This document shows, one piece after another, positions 14,940 through 21,339 of a stretch of DNA of 24,692 nucleotides; the first letter of the stretch is position 1; each line of letters starts with the position of its first letter. Location: the NCBI GenBank assembly GCA_964564905.1, contig CAZMCI010000014.1, positions 1 to 24,692 on the forward strand, written 5' to 3'. This DNA is from B75-G9 sp964564905 (GTDB lineage: Archaea > Hadarchaeota > Hadarchaeia > Hadarchaeales > Hadarchaeaceae). Position numbers and translations under genes: made by a program. The notes beneath the pieces were generated by a model. That model was not told the DNA's origin, did no database searches, and worked only from the letters and a program-made list of their open reading frames with translations.

Positions 14940-15203
14940 TCACCGCCCCGGCTCCACTGCGAGAAAAGCCTTCACGGACCCATCGTCCTGCTTTACTGCC
15001 CGTATCCTTATCTTTGAGGGAGGAGACCCAGCTCCCTGCTTCCAGAGCTCGCCGTTTAACTTTGTGTCCAACTTTACCTCCTCGGATTTCATGTGTCTCA
15101 TCAAAAACTTTCGTACAAGCTTGGATGCCTTTTTCGCCCTGAGGGATCTGGGCGCCCGCTTTACCTCCCGCAGTGGGACCACATAAATGCGTTCCTCGGG
15201 CAC
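14940..15203 (-). CDS. rpl31e: Ribosomal protein L31e (eL31)
   Basis: An 87-aa basic protein: ERIYVVPLREVKRAPRSLRA, KKASKLVRKFLMRHMK, and the family segment VKLDTKLNGELWKQGAG. A large-subunit protein near the exit tunnel. Start GTG at 15201-15203, 9 nt after the L39e stop, with GAGGTGAG upstream. Full length. Confidence 0.95.
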   Translation of the reverse strand: MPEERIYVVPLREVKRAPRSLRAKKASKLVRKFLMRHMKSEEVKLDTKLNGELWKQGAGSPPSKIRIRAVKQDDGSVKAFLAVEPGR

Positions 15204-15212
15204 AAGCTCACC

Positions 15213-15368
15213 TCACGGCTTTATCCGTTGCCTCCGCCAGCTTCTACGTTTCACATGAGTGCGTATCCTGCCCCTCGTCTTGGCCATCACCCACAGGGGA
15301 GCCCTTCTCCTCAGCTTCGCCGCCCTTCCCAACCTCCGTTTCACTGCTGCGGGTTTGTTCTTAGCCAA
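15213..15368 (-). CDS. rpl39e: Ribosomal protein L39e (eL39)
   Basis: A 51-aa, very basic, tryptophan-containing protein: MAKNKPAAVKRRLGRAAKL, then RAPLWVMAKTRGR and the end KRRSWRRQRIKP. This matches L39e in length and motifs (NKP, PxWV, KRRxWRR). The start is TTG at 15366-15368, chosen because AGGAGGG lies 7 nt upstream and it gives exactly the 51-residue family length; the open frame itself extends upstream. Begins 1 nt after the PDCD5 stop codon. Confidence 0.94.
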   Translation of the reverse strand: MAKNKPAAVKRRLGRAAKLRRRAPLWVMAKTRGRIRTHVKRRSWRRQRIKP

Positions 15369-15369
15369 T

Positions 15370-15702
15370 TCAAGCCCTCCTGATCCTGAACTCCCGTTTT
15401 CGTTCTTGCAGCCTTGCAAGAATTTCTTTGAGCTGTGAATCCGTGATCTTGGATGTGAGCTGGCCTGATTGAGCGAGTTGAATCAGCTGAATCTCTATCT
15501 GCTCCGCAAACTCGGGTTTTACCGCGCGAATATTGGCCAGTCGAGTTCTAGCCTCCGGGGTAAGGATCTGGCGTATCGCTGCACGCTTCTGTAATTCATA
15601 CTCCCTCTTCAGTTCGGCCTGACGTTGCTGTTCCCTGAGCTGAGCCTGGTATTCCATCAATTTTCGTTTGCGCAATTCCTCAAGTTCGTCCTCCAAATTC
15701 AC
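15370..15702 (-). CDS. PDCD5-family DNA-binding protein
   Basis: A 110-aa PDCD5/TFAR19 homologue. The N-terminal charged helix (QAQLREQQRQAELKREYELQ) leads to the compact helical core (ILTPEARTRLANIRAVKPEF, IQLIQLAQSGQL, and ITDSQLKEILARL). Archaeal members bind DNA non-specifically and are nearly always next to S19e. Start GTG at 15700-15702, inside the 3' end of the S19e gene (23-nt overlap). Confidence 0.94.
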   Translation of the reverse strand: MNLEDELEELRKRKLMEYQAQLREQQRQAELKREYELQKRAAIRQILTPEARTRLANIRAVKPEFAEQIEIQLIQLAQSGQLTSKITDSQLKEILARLQERKREFRIRRA

Positions 15703-16120
15703 CGCCCCCTGTCTTCACACTTTTAGCTATTTTTTCAAGCATCGCCGCGCCTTTACGTGTCACCTTTCGCCCTGAGCGCTCAACTTTGGTCACCAAACCG
15801 GCCTGCTCCATTTGCTGAAGGATCGTCCTGATGATTTTCCCTCCACCCTTCCGCGCATGCTCGGGGGACTGCCCGCGATTTTGTCTCCCCCCGTAGTAGG
15901 TCCGGAGCCTTGAGATCCCAACGGGTCCATCTATGTAGACCCGCCGTAGAACCGAAGCAGCACGCATGTACCACCAATCAGGCTGTTCCGGAGGGCGCTC
16001 TTTGTGCACCCCGGTTTTCACGAAGTGGCTCCACTCCGGAGGCGTGAGTTCCTTTATCTTTTTCAACTCCTCGCACGTCTGCCTGATGAGTGCCTGTGCG
16101 GGAACCTCTCTTACCAACAT
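15680..16120 (-). CDS. rps19e: Ribosomal protein S19e (eS19)
   Basis: A 146-aa small-subunit protein of winged-helix fold: MLVREVPAQALIRQT at the start, WSHFVKTGVHKERPPEQPDW, WWYMRAASVLRRVYIDGPVG, TYYGGRQNRGQSPEH and a C-terminal GRKVTRKGAAMLEKIA. ATG at 16118-16120 is preferred because archaeal S19e begins M-x-V-x-x-VP; an upstream in-frame ATG at 16156 would add 12 residues not seen in the family and would lie above the predicted transcription start. Overlaps the PDCD5 gene by 23 nt. Confidence 0.94.
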   Translation of the reverse strand: MLVREVPAQALIRQTCEELKKIKELTPPEWSHFVKTGVHKERPPEQPDWWYMRAASVLRRVYIDGPVGISRLRTYYGGRQNRGQSPEHARKGGGKIIRTILQQMEQAGLVTKVERSGRKVTRKGAAMLEKIAKSVKTGGGEFGGRT

Positions 16121-16168
16121 CCTGCTCCCCAATTTGTCCTTTGCTCTCCAAACCATTTGAAACCTACG

Positions 16169-16180
16169 ATATTAACTTTA
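16169..16180. promoter_or_regulatory. AT-rich promoter element between S19e and the ncRNA candidate
   Basis: ATATTAACTTTA is an AT-rich island in GC-rich surroundings. On the + strand it lies about 26 nt before G16199/G16200, where the structured RNA candidate appears to begin. On the - strand, TTAATAT would place a start near 16147, just ahead of the S19e ATG at 16120. It could serve either or both. Confidence 0.4.
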
Positions 16181-16198
16181 CCGCCGGAATCCCTTGAA

Positions 16199-16458
16199 GG
16201 AGGCAGAGGCAACCTGTAGCCTTCGGTTTTGGTTGGGTCCGGTTTTGAGCTGGGTGAACCCGGAAAGAAGTTCGTCGGGAACTTCACAGGGCTCAGCATC
16301 TCGGGGAAGAGCTGGCAAAGCTGGGACGATCCGGACCGACGCCCGTGGGAATGGAATCCCTGCTCGGTGCCTCGGCGGAAGCCGCGGCCGTGGGGCAACT
16401 CCCGTCGCTGAAGGACGGAGCCCGCGAAAGGTGGAAATGGTTCACCGTTTCTCTTTTT
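16199..16458 (+). ncRNA. Structured non-coding RNA candidate, family unassigned
   Basis: No frame here codes for a recognisable protein, yet the stretch is GC-rich and full of short perfect stems. GGTCCGG (16236-16242) pairs with CCGGACC (16331-16337). Inside it, TGAGC (16246) pairs with GCTCA (16291), enclosing GGG-TGAA-CCC and the hairpin GAAGTTC/GAACTTC (16267-16285). AGCT/AGCT (16310-16322) follows. A second domain has GGGA/TCCC (16347-16360), CGGC-GGAA-GCCG (16373-16384) and CCGTC/GACGG (16402-16418). The + strand is favoured because loops are purine-rich (GGAA, GAAA), a TATA-like element lies about 30 nt upstream, and a T5 tract (16454-16458) follows. Motifs diagnostic of RNase P RNA or SRP RNA were not found. 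Confidence 0.5.
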
Positions 16459-16792
16459 CCCTTGAAAGGAGTCTTGGCCTATATGGAAGACGCACAACGC
16501 GGCCGCATTTGAGACAGGTTATATTCACGCGGCCAGAATGAAGCCGCACGCGACATGTGGAACCCGGCACCCAGAATGAGAGACACTTCCTGCAGAACTT
16601 CCGTTTTAGATAGGCGGGGAGCCTGACGTTGTATCTTGTCTTTATTTTCCATGAGAGCTTGACATACCGGTCTGCGCGTTCTGGATGCTGCTTGAACACC
16701 TGTCCTGCCAAGTCAAGAAGATACTCAATTCTCTTCTTAGCCAATTTTCTGAGCTCCTCTGCCCCGCCTCGAGTTGTTCTGCGAGCACACAT
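16442..16792 (-). CDS. rnp4: Ribonuclease P protein component 4 (Rpp21)
   Basis: A 116-aa Rpp21/Rpr2-type protein. Two N-terminal helices (AEELRKLAKKRIEYLLDLAG) bind the partner Rpp29. A zinc ribbon uses C67/C70 (FCRKC) and C93/C96 (CLKC), and a basic tail follows. It is one of the protein subunits that activate archaeal RNase P RNA for tRNA 5' processing. ATG at 16790-16792, 3 nt after the nep1 stop, so the two genes are co-transcribed. Its 3' end borders the + strand RNA candidate. Confidence 0.94.
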   Translation of the reverse strand: MCARRTTRGGAEELRKLAKKRIEYLLDLAGQVFKQHPERADRYVKLSWKIKTRYNVRLPAYLKRKFCRKCLSFWVPGSTCRVRLHSGRVNITCLKCGRVVRLPYRPRLLSREKEKR

Positions 16793-16795
16793 TCT

Positions 16796-17500
16796 TCACT
16801 TCCTCCACCTAAGTTCTGAGATGCCAAACGTGTCCTCGTAAGAATAAATGGCCCTACCAACCACCGTGGGGGCGCGGAGGAGTTCTGGATCTATGCACAC
16901 AAGTTCATCCGAAATTTTATCCACGTCCGACAGGAAATCCCCCCGGGAAAAACCCCCAATCACCACACACACATCGCTTTCCAAGGAAAGACCCCGGTAG
17001 ATCTCGCTCCAGAGCCTTCGATTTCCCCTGTCGCTGAATGTTATGACTTTTTCTGGACTGATTCGCTGGAGGATAGTCTCCAAAGACGCGTCCTCAACGC
17101 GCAGAAACGGCTTTTCCTGTGGAACCTTACCCGTGAGAAACAGCTGCTCCATCAGTCCCTCAAACCTATACGAGGCTCTGGGCAGGTTAACGGATGGACT
17201 GACTGTTATAAGTTTATCTTTTCTGGTATGAATGTATATTCGCAAAAGTCCCTCACGGTTGAGCGGAGTATCCAGCGCAGTCAGCAGGACCATGTGGACG
17301 ATATCCGGTCTGCCTCTCCTCTCCCAATCTTGTAGCTTTCTCATGGCAGGAAAATGAAGGCTTGAATTTAAAATCAACTCCGTGGGACGTCTGCCTTTAC
17401 GCCGAGCGAGCCTCCGGATAACTGGATGTCCCGCTATCTCGGGAGGCACCTGCTCCAGCTCCGAATCTGCTAGGATGAGATGAAGCACAGGACCCACCAC
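16796..17500 (-). CDS. nep1: rRNA pseudouridine-N1 methyltransferase Nep1/Emg1
   Basis: A 234-aa SPOUT-class methyltransferase needed for small-subunit biogenesis; it methylates a pseudouridine in the 16S rRNA decoding region. Recognised by LILNSSLHFPAMRKLQDWE, GRPDIVHMVLLTALDTPLN, IYIHTRKDKLITVSPSVNLP and RASYRFEGLMEQLF. The C-terminal SAM-binding knot contains VVIGGFSRGDF. Start GTG at 17498-17500; the next codon is also GTG. Heads the nep1-rnp4 operon. The 106 nt upstream contains a 12-bp palindrome (AAAGCATGCTTT, 17547-17558) but no clear promoter. Confidence 0.94.
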   Translation of the reverse strand: MVGPVLHLILADSELEQVPPEIAGHPVIRRLARRKGRRPTELILNSSLHFPAMRKLQDWERRGRPDIVHMVLLTALDTPLNREGLLRIYIHTRKDKLITVSPSVNLPRASYRFEGLMEQLFLTGKVPQEKPFLRVEDASLETILQRISPEKVITFSDRGNRRLWSEIYRGLSLESDVCVVIGGFSRGDFLSDVDKISDELVCIDPELLRAPTVVGRAIYSYEDTFGISELRWRK

Positions 17501-17546
17501 TACATCCAGCAGATCCCTAAAGTAGGAGCATGAGACTCACACAAAG

Positions 17547-17558
17547 AAAGCATGCTTT
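17547..17558. repeat. 12-bp palindrome between the ABC operon and nep1
   Basis: AAAGCATGCTTT is perfectly self-complementary. It lies after the 3' end of the ABC permease gene and before nep1 (both - strand), where it could be a terminator arm or an operator. Confidence 0.35.
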
Positions 17559-17606
17559 TGAATCCTATCAGTGAACACACCACCGTTACTTCTTGAAAAG
17601 ATAGAC

Positions 17607-18410
17607 TCACAACATGTCTTTGCGCTTGAATGCGAATATGCTCAGACCGAAAAGTATGACGAAGTAGATCAGAATAACAATCGCGCTGAGTATTGGATTG
17701 GGAAGCTCCAGATATGACTTCATCCCGAAAATGGTGGTCGTCCCAGGCATCGATGTCCCACCAAACGCGTTTATGGACCCCGCAGCGTGGGTGAGCAAAT
17801 ACCACGGTTCATGCCCCATGTCCACCAAAAATGATTGCAGGAGGGGCATCACCAAAAACAAAATTAAGAATGAGAGTGTTCCGGCGACCATGCCGTTCCC
17901 GGAGACTGATCCAAATAGAAACACGAACCCAAGCACGGCGCATCCGTAGAGGAAGGCGAGAGCAAACGAGCCAAAGATGCTCTGGGGCACCGTGCCATAC
18001 AGATAGAGGGTGGAAATCACGCATCCGATGTAGAATATTACTATCGACCAAAACACGTAAAGAAGCGATGCCAAAAATTTCCCGGCGATCAAGACCGAAC
18101 GCTTTACGGGATTTGAGAAGATTATGTACCCCGTCTTGCTTTCAAACTCAGATGTCACGTTGTTTCCGGCAAAGAAAATAGCCGCGAGAGGAATGAACAA
18201 AAACACTGGAAAGAGAAAAGTCCCCGAAAAGATTTCGGCTGTCGGAGGTCTGGAAGGAGAAAGTACAAGTATTATCGTGACAATCACGGAAGCCAATCCT
18301 ATGAGGAAGATGTTCCCCACTATGCTCTTCCAGTTTTCGAACTCGGACTCGAACTTTACGATGGTGCCGATCTGTTTTAAATCACTTGGCGATGCTGGCA
18401 TTTGAATCAC
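17607..18410 (-). CDS. ABC transporter permease (ABC-2 type)
   Basis: A 267-aa membrane protein with a cytoplasmic N-terminus (KFESEFENWKS) and six predicted hydrophobic segments: NIFLIGLASVIVTIILVL, TFLFPVFLFIPLAAIFFA, FLASLLYVFWSIVIFYI, SFALAFLYGCAVLGFVFLF, TLSFLILFLVMPLL and ILSAIVILIYFVILFGLSI. Between segments 2 and 3 is the ABC-2 signature-like stretch SEFESKTGYIIFSNPVKRS. Such permeases export drugs, lipids or peptides, or act in envelope stress. The GTG at 18408-18410 overlaps the ATPase stop (GTGA); ATG at 18401 is an alternative. Substrate unknown. Confidence 0.88.
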   Translation of the reverse strand: MIQMPASPSDLKQIGTIVKFESEFENWKSIVGNIFLIGLASVIVTIILVLSPSRPPTAEIFSGTFLFPVFLFIPLAAIFFAGNNVTSEFESKTGYIIFSNPVKRSVLIAGKFLASLLYVFWSIVIFYIGCVISTLYLYGTVPQSIFGSFALAFLYGCAVLGFVFLFGSVSGNGMVAGTLSFLILFLVMPLLQSFLVDMGHEPWYLLTHAAGSINAFGGTSMPGTTTIFGMKSYLELPNPILSAIVILIYFVILFGLSIFAFKRKDML

Positions 18411-19342
18411 TCCTCAACGAGCTGCAGATACACCTCTTCCAAAGCTCCAACCGATGGCTTGAACGAGACTATTTTTGCTCCAATGTTTCCCACGAGCTCC
18501 GCGTGCAGCTCCGCACATGTGTCTCTGTCCCCATCGAAATTTATCTTCAGGATATTCCCACCGTTCCCATCGGTCACGAGTGACCTCACCGGCTTCAACC
18601 TCCTTATCTTTTCAAGCTGAAGAGTGGAAAGAGGACGTACCGTCTCTATTTCAACCATCCTGATGTTGAAAATTTTCTCAAGATTTTCTATTCGATCGTA
18701 TGCCAGCAACCGGCCCTTGTTGATCAAGGCAACTGTGTCGCATATTTCCCGCGTCTCATACAGCATGTGCGACGAAAAGAGGACGGTCTTTCCCTGTCTG
18801 ACCAACTCTTTCGTCATATCCCTCACATGGCGTATTCCCCGAGGATCCAGTCCCAGAGCTGGTTCATCCAAGATCAAGATGGAAGGATCATGCAAAATTG
18901 CTTGGGCTATTCCCAATCTCTGCACCATGCCCAATGAGAACTTTCTGACCTTGGTCTTCGCCCACTGGGAAAGTCTCACCAGTTCCAGACACTCCTTGGC
19001 TCTTTCCCGGAGCTCGGGAAACTTTAATCCACGAAGTTTTCCGAGGTAATACAGGATCTCCAGCGGAGTTCTGTTCCTGTAAAAAATGGGCACCTCTATC
19101 AAACATCCCACATCATTTAATGCGCTCTTTGGATCACTGGCGGGATCTATCCCATTTATATAGGCTCTTCCCCTGGTGGGCCGGATCAGACCGCAGAGAA
19201 GTTTTATCGTGGTGGACTTTCCGGCCCCGTTCGGTCCCAACAGACCGACACATCGCCCCCGTCTTATCCTCAAATTTAGGTTGTCCAATGCGAGCAATGA
19301 TCCATATTTTTTCGTCAGGTTCTCCGTGGTGACGACTTCCAA
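18407..19342 (-). CDS. ABC transporter ATP-binding protein
   Basis: A 311-aa ABC ATPase of the CcmA/drug-export type. Walker A is GPNGAGKST (36-44), the signature is KFSLGMVQRLGIAQAIL, Walker B is ILILDEPALGLD, and the H-loop is SSHML. A C-terminal ~90-residue regulatory domain (from about 215) is usual for this group. The start is TTG at 19340-19342, preceded by GGAGGG (19348-19353). The frame is open further upstream but there it runs through the tRNA gene. It forms an operon with the permease. AAATATAAATT on the - strand (19371-19381) is a candidate TATA box between the tRNA and this gene. Confidence 0.93.
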   Translation of the reverse strand: MEVVTTENLTKKYGSLLALDNLNLRIRRGRCVGLLGPNGAGKSTTIKLLCGLIRPTRGRAYINGIDPASDPKSALNDVGCLIEVPIFYRNRTPLEILYYLGKLRGLKFPELRERAKECLELVRLSQWAKTKVRKFSLGMVQRLGIAQAILHDPSILILDEPALGLDPRGIRHVRDMTKELVRQGKTVLFSSHMLYETREICDTVALINKGRLLAYDRIENLEKIFNIRMVEIETVRPLSTLQLEKIRRLKPVRSLVTDGNGGNILKINFDGDRDTCAELHAELVGNIGAKIVSFKPSVGALEEVYLQLVEE

Positions 19343-19385
19343 ATTATCCCTCCGTAACAATTGGGAAGATAATTTATATTTGTTA

Positions 19386-19500
19386 TGGTGCGGCAGGCGG
19401 GATTCGAACCCGCGCCGCGAGCTTTTTGCGAGATTCATGGCAAGCTCGTGTCCTTTTTGGGAGCGTTTTAAGTGCTCAAACCAAGCTAGACTACTGCCGC
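19386..19500 (-). tRNA. tRNA-Gly(GCC) with two introns, CCA encoded
   Basis: Acceptor GCGGCAG/CTGCCGC with discriminator A and a genomic CCA (19388-19386). D stem GTCT/GGAC; anticodon stem CGAGC/GCTCG (19448-19444, 19422-19418); loop TTGCCA|A with anticodon GCC at 19441-19439; variable CGGC; T stem GCGGG/CCCGC with TTCGAAT. Removing 24 nt (19478-19455) from the D loop and 14 nt (19437-19424) from the anticodon loop leaves a standard 74-nt tRNA plus CCA. Both junctions form exact BHB motifs. D loop: central helix TTGG/CCAA, bulges TT|T and AA|A, inner helix GAGC/GCTC. Anticodon loop: central helix TTGC/GCAA, bulges CA|T and AA|A. The second is at the canonical 37/38 site. Confidence 0.92.
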
Positions 19501-19514
19501 ACCACTAAAAATCC

Positions 19515-19534
19515 GCAGATATCTGCAATTAAAC
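19515..19534 (-). promoter_or_regulatory. tRNA-Gly promoter with adjacent palindrome
   Basis: GTTTAATTGC on the - strand (19534-19525) is centred about 30 nt before the tRNA 5' end, a fitting TATA distance. Directly inside it is the perfect 12-bp palindrome GCAGATATCTGC (19515-19526). Confidence 0.4.
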
Positions 19535-19663
19535 ATTTTGCTAAAGCCAAAATACATCTGATTGGGTAAGCTCCTGTGGGTCCACCGGAATTAATGCGAG
19601 AACAAAAGTGAAGAGATTTTTCATCGGTTTGAAGCATCGCGATGACGGGACCTTCCAACAAAT

Positions 19664-21163
19664 TCAACCCACAATTGCACCAAACACACACCCGCCAATG
19701 ATCGCACCAGCAGTGAAAACCCCCAATGCCACGGGCAGAGCATTTACCATTGCCATGCGTTTAACCACCCCATCGCCACCGAACTCTATCTCAACCACGT
19801 AATTGACCAAGATGACGGTGAGTATCACCACATAAATCCCCAGGACTAGGAGAAAAACTGGAGAAGACACGCCCGAGAAGTTCAGAAAACCGAAGGAGGC
19901 CGTCTTGGATGATAGCACTCCCTGCATTCGCGCCGATATCGAGACCACGAACGGGGCAAAAAATAGGGCGACCGAGCGCATCGAAGTCACCACCTCCCCC
20001 ATCGACCGTCTCAGCTCCGCCTCTGTGGACCTGAGCTTTTGAAGGTGGTCAGACATCTGCAGGATGGCCTCCCCTGCTGCACGGGTGCTTCGCTCAATGA
20101 CATCTACCAACATTTTGAGGGTACTTCTGACCACACCCGAATGAACCTCTCGCAAGGCTCCTCGATCCTCGTCGAAAAATGCCGTGCGAAGCCCCATCCC
20201 GCCAAATCTTATGTTGGAAGATGCCTCCCTGAACACCTTGGCCAGTTCTGTACCGTTCATGGTTTTCGAAACGTGTTCAAACGCCTCCTCAGCGGGGGCC
20301 CCTTCACCTATCCGGTTTCCCAGCTGAAGGAGGGCATCGCAGAGGTCGTTCTCCATCCGAACGAGTTCCTCGCGTCGCCTAAACGCCTGTACCGTGGTCA
20401 CATAAAGGTAGAAAACCACGGCAAGCACCACTCCCCACAACGCCGCAAGGGCTGTGATGTCCGGGGGAGCACCAAGAATAACACCCGTCGAGGGCGGCGT
20501 CACAAGAATCAAGAGCGAGGTAACGGCCGAGCGAAACCGACACGGCCGAAGCGCGAGCTTTGGAGATCGAAACGTGACGGGGCGTTTATGGAGCACATGA
20601 TTGCTCAACCCGTACACCAGAGCTGGAAGGACGAGACAGTACAAAATTACAACGTGGATTGCTCCCACCTGCACATTTATCGTCGAGAGCACTGGTAGGA
20701 TCACCACGATGACAAGTGGGAGCAGCACCCCCATGGTGTAGATCAGGAGAGTTGGCAGGTAGATGCTGGCAGCAAAGTCGCGCATCCGATCACGAGCGCC
20801 CTGCAGCACTATCTTCAGTGCCCTGTCGAGAGTGCGCGCTCGGCTGTTTCCCGCACGCTCGTCTACGGAACTGCGAATCAGGTGGATTGAATGCTCAAGT
20901 TCCGGACATGCGCGTTTCCAACGTTTCGCAAATTTTGATAGCCCCTCACTTACGCCCGGATGCAAGCGGAGATGCCACTCGGAGATGCTTCTTTTCAGCT
21001 CGCGTCCCATTTCTCCCTCAAGTTGCTCTCCGGCAAAACGGACGGCCCGCTCCAGGTTGGGGACCACTTTCATCGCCATCGTGAGATATCCAATAAAAAA
21101 TGGAACATCGTCCCCCGACTCCAGCTCCTCACGCCTCTTTCGCCGTATATTGGGAAGCCACAT
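19664..21163 (-). CDS. Type II secretion F-domain platform protein (TadC-like)
   Basis: A 499-aa membrane protein of the archaeal pilus/secretion platform group, with two F-type cytoplasmic helical domains. The first is near residues 20-130 (DDVPFFIGYLTMAMKVVPNL, then ERAVRFAGEQLEGEMG). The second is near 265-400 (LCDALLQLGNRIGEGAPAEE, then AFEHVSKTMNGTELAKVFRE). Membrane segments lie at about 133-200, 215-265 and 410-498. It anchors the assembly ATPase of type IV pilus-like fibres. The start is uncertain: ATG at 21161-21163 is used, but the 173-nt gap to the ATPase gene is longer than usual for such pairs and archaeal relatives often have a longer N-terminus. Same strand and order as the ATPase upstream. 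Confidence 0.85.
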   Translation of the reverse strand: MWLPNIRRKRREELESGDDVPFFIGYLTMAMKVVPNLERAVRFAGEQLEGEMGRELKRSISEWHLRLHPGVSEGLSKFAKRWKRACPELEHSIHLIRSSVDERAGNSRARTLDRALKIVLQGARDRMRDFAASIYLPTLLIYTMGVLLPLVIVVILPVLSTINVQVGAIHVVILYCLVLPALVYGLSNHVLHKRPVTFRSPKLALRPCRFRSAVTSLLILVTPPSTGVILGAPPDITALAALWGVVLAVVFYLYVTTVQAFRRREELVRMENDLCDALLQLGNRIGEGAPAEEAFEHVSKTMNGTELAKVFREASSNIRFGGMGLRTAFFDEDRGALREVHSGVVRSTLKMLVDVIERSTRAAGEAILQMSDHLQKLRSTEAELRRSMGEVVTSMRSVALFFAPFVVSISARMQGVLSSKTASFGFLNFSGVSSPVFLLVLGIYVVILTVILVNYVVEIEFGGDGVVKRMAMVNALPVALGVFTAGAIIGGCVFGAIVG

Positions 21164-21339
21164 CAAGCATCAGACCGTCCTAAAATTCCGTATCAAACCC
21201 TACACCTGATCCGGAGATTTTTTCTGGCTCCGCCCTGAGTTTCTCGAAGCACGCGACCGCCTCCGTTCTTCACCACCCCAACCGACTCCCGACAAAAATC
21301 CGCCCGTAGGATACGGAAAGACACGGTTTTTGGCAGCAG

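Noticed and set aside
16199..16458. RNase P RNA or SRP RNA assignment
   Set aside because: Signature motifs (ACAGAA...GGCUUA; GGAA followed by AGCAG) are absent, so only a structured RNA is claimed.
16111..16541. Open frames of 115-128 aa on both strands in the rnp4-S19e gap
   Set aside because: Low-complexity translations of GC-rich structured sequence with no family resemblance, including no similarity to the YhbY-type RNA-binding protein that might be expected in this kind of cluster.
19386..19500. Reading the tRNA as tRNA-Leu(UAA) from CTTAAAA with a long variable arm
   Set aside because: The flanking stem has a mismatch, the D stem then fails and the extra arm is far too long. The Gly(GCC) fold with two BHB introns explains every position.
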